Assembly (NCBI GenBank): GCA_903822205.1
Contig: CAIJOK010000039.1
Coordinates: forward strand, 43,383 to 107,382
Length of the DNA stretch: 64,000 bases
Source: an uncultured beta proteobacterium
Lineage (GTDB): Bacteria; Pseudomonadota; Gammaproteobacteria; Burkholderiales; Burkholderiaceae_C
Direction: 5' to 3'
Made by a program: the position numbers and the translations under genes. Below the pieces are notes generated by a model, which ran no database searches, had not been told where the DNA came from, and saw only the letters and a program-made list of their open reading frames with translations. Positions 63,858 to 64,000 of the stretch are shown here, in pieces (within the stretch, counting starts at the first letter, position 1; each line of letters starts with the position of its first letter).

Positions 63858-64000
63858 TTAAAGCGGGACACCTTGCAATATCAATGGGTTACGTTTTATT
63901 CGCTCACGTGGTTTTCTTGGCCGTGGAAGCTCACCCATTTGGCCGATTAGCCATTCAAAGACATCAGGAAACGAAGAACCAAACAGACGTTCTGCTGCGG
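63858..64000 (-). CDS. C-terminal part of an unidentified protein (5' end outside the window)
   Basis: Reading the minus strand from the window edge gives 46 residues (AAERLFGSSFPDVFEWLIG, then PRPRKPRERIKRNPLILQG) to a TAA at 63858-63860. The pattern is coding-like: amphipathic helix then a basic tail. Convergent with the gene at 62964. Too short to name; a transposase C-terminus is possible. Confidence 0.45.
   Translation of the reverse strand, partial: AAERLFGSSFPDVFEWLIGQMGELPRPRKPRERIKRNPLILQGVPL

Overview
The window is about 64 kb of a betaproteobacterial chromosome, most likely order Burkholderiales and probably near the Comamonadaceae. This rests on the housekeeping genes (tatC, rpmB-rpmG, rpsT-argD-argF, a single-subunit ETF-ubiquinone oxidoreductase, ratA-rnfH opposite smpB) and on the style of its hybrid kinases. 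I cannot assign a genus from sequence alone. No rRNA, tRNA, CRISPR array or prophage is visible.

Layout. 1-8.2 kb: 3' part of tatC, a sialidase-like protein, a three-PAS hybrid kinase, a membrane protein, trxB, rpmB and rpmG. 8.3-15.5 kb: feoB, a DciA-like gene, a small protein with its own terminator, a membrane-anchored methyltransferase, a DNA methyltransferase with a heptanucleotide array at its start codon, then parB and parA. 15.5-27.7 kb: glyA, a phosphoglycerate kinase fused to a histidine-phosphotransfer (Hpt) domain, and a chemotaxis cluster (receiver, receptor, CheZ-like protein, CheY, STAS, CheA, a small exported helical protein, a second receptor). 27.7-36.6 kb: rnfH, ratA, smpB, rpsT, argD, argF, a MoxR/DUF58/transglutaminase operon and an orphan OmpR-type regulator. 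36.7-46.1 kb: an exported protein with a CsgG-like/PG-binding/DUF4384 protein, an ABC permease without ATPase, nadB, an EAL phosphodiesterase with a ruined GGDEF site, an IS630 remnant and miaA. 46.1-52.9 kb: a type ISP-like methylase lacking nuclease and helicase, ETF-QO, an HpnC-like synthase and a REC-HD-GYP protein. 53.0-64 kb: a porin / PstS-like protein / two-receiver hybrid kinase operon, IS66 and ubiD relics, dsbD, a DUF167 gene, fba, an unknown gene and a partial gene.

How it fits together. Signal transduction dominates: four Hpt domains, two hybrid kinases, a chemotaxis pathway and two c-di-GMP phosphodiesterase genes. The most unusual object is the phosphoglycerate kinase carrying a C-terminal Hpt domain with the phospho-accepting histidine in place, directly upstream of a lone receiver and the chemotaxis genes; it suggests a link between glycolytic state and a phosphorelay. 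cheW, cheR, cheB and cheD are absent from the cluster.

Genome texture. Short tandem repeats of 7-13 bp occur at more than a dozen places, in spacers, in coding linkers and repeatedly across stop codons. A degenerate dispersed element with a TTGCATTGRSTGCT-like core recurs in at least five spacers, four of them just 5' of a gene and in its orientation. Several genes are visibly decaying (ubiD, IS66, IS630, the type ISP enzyme).
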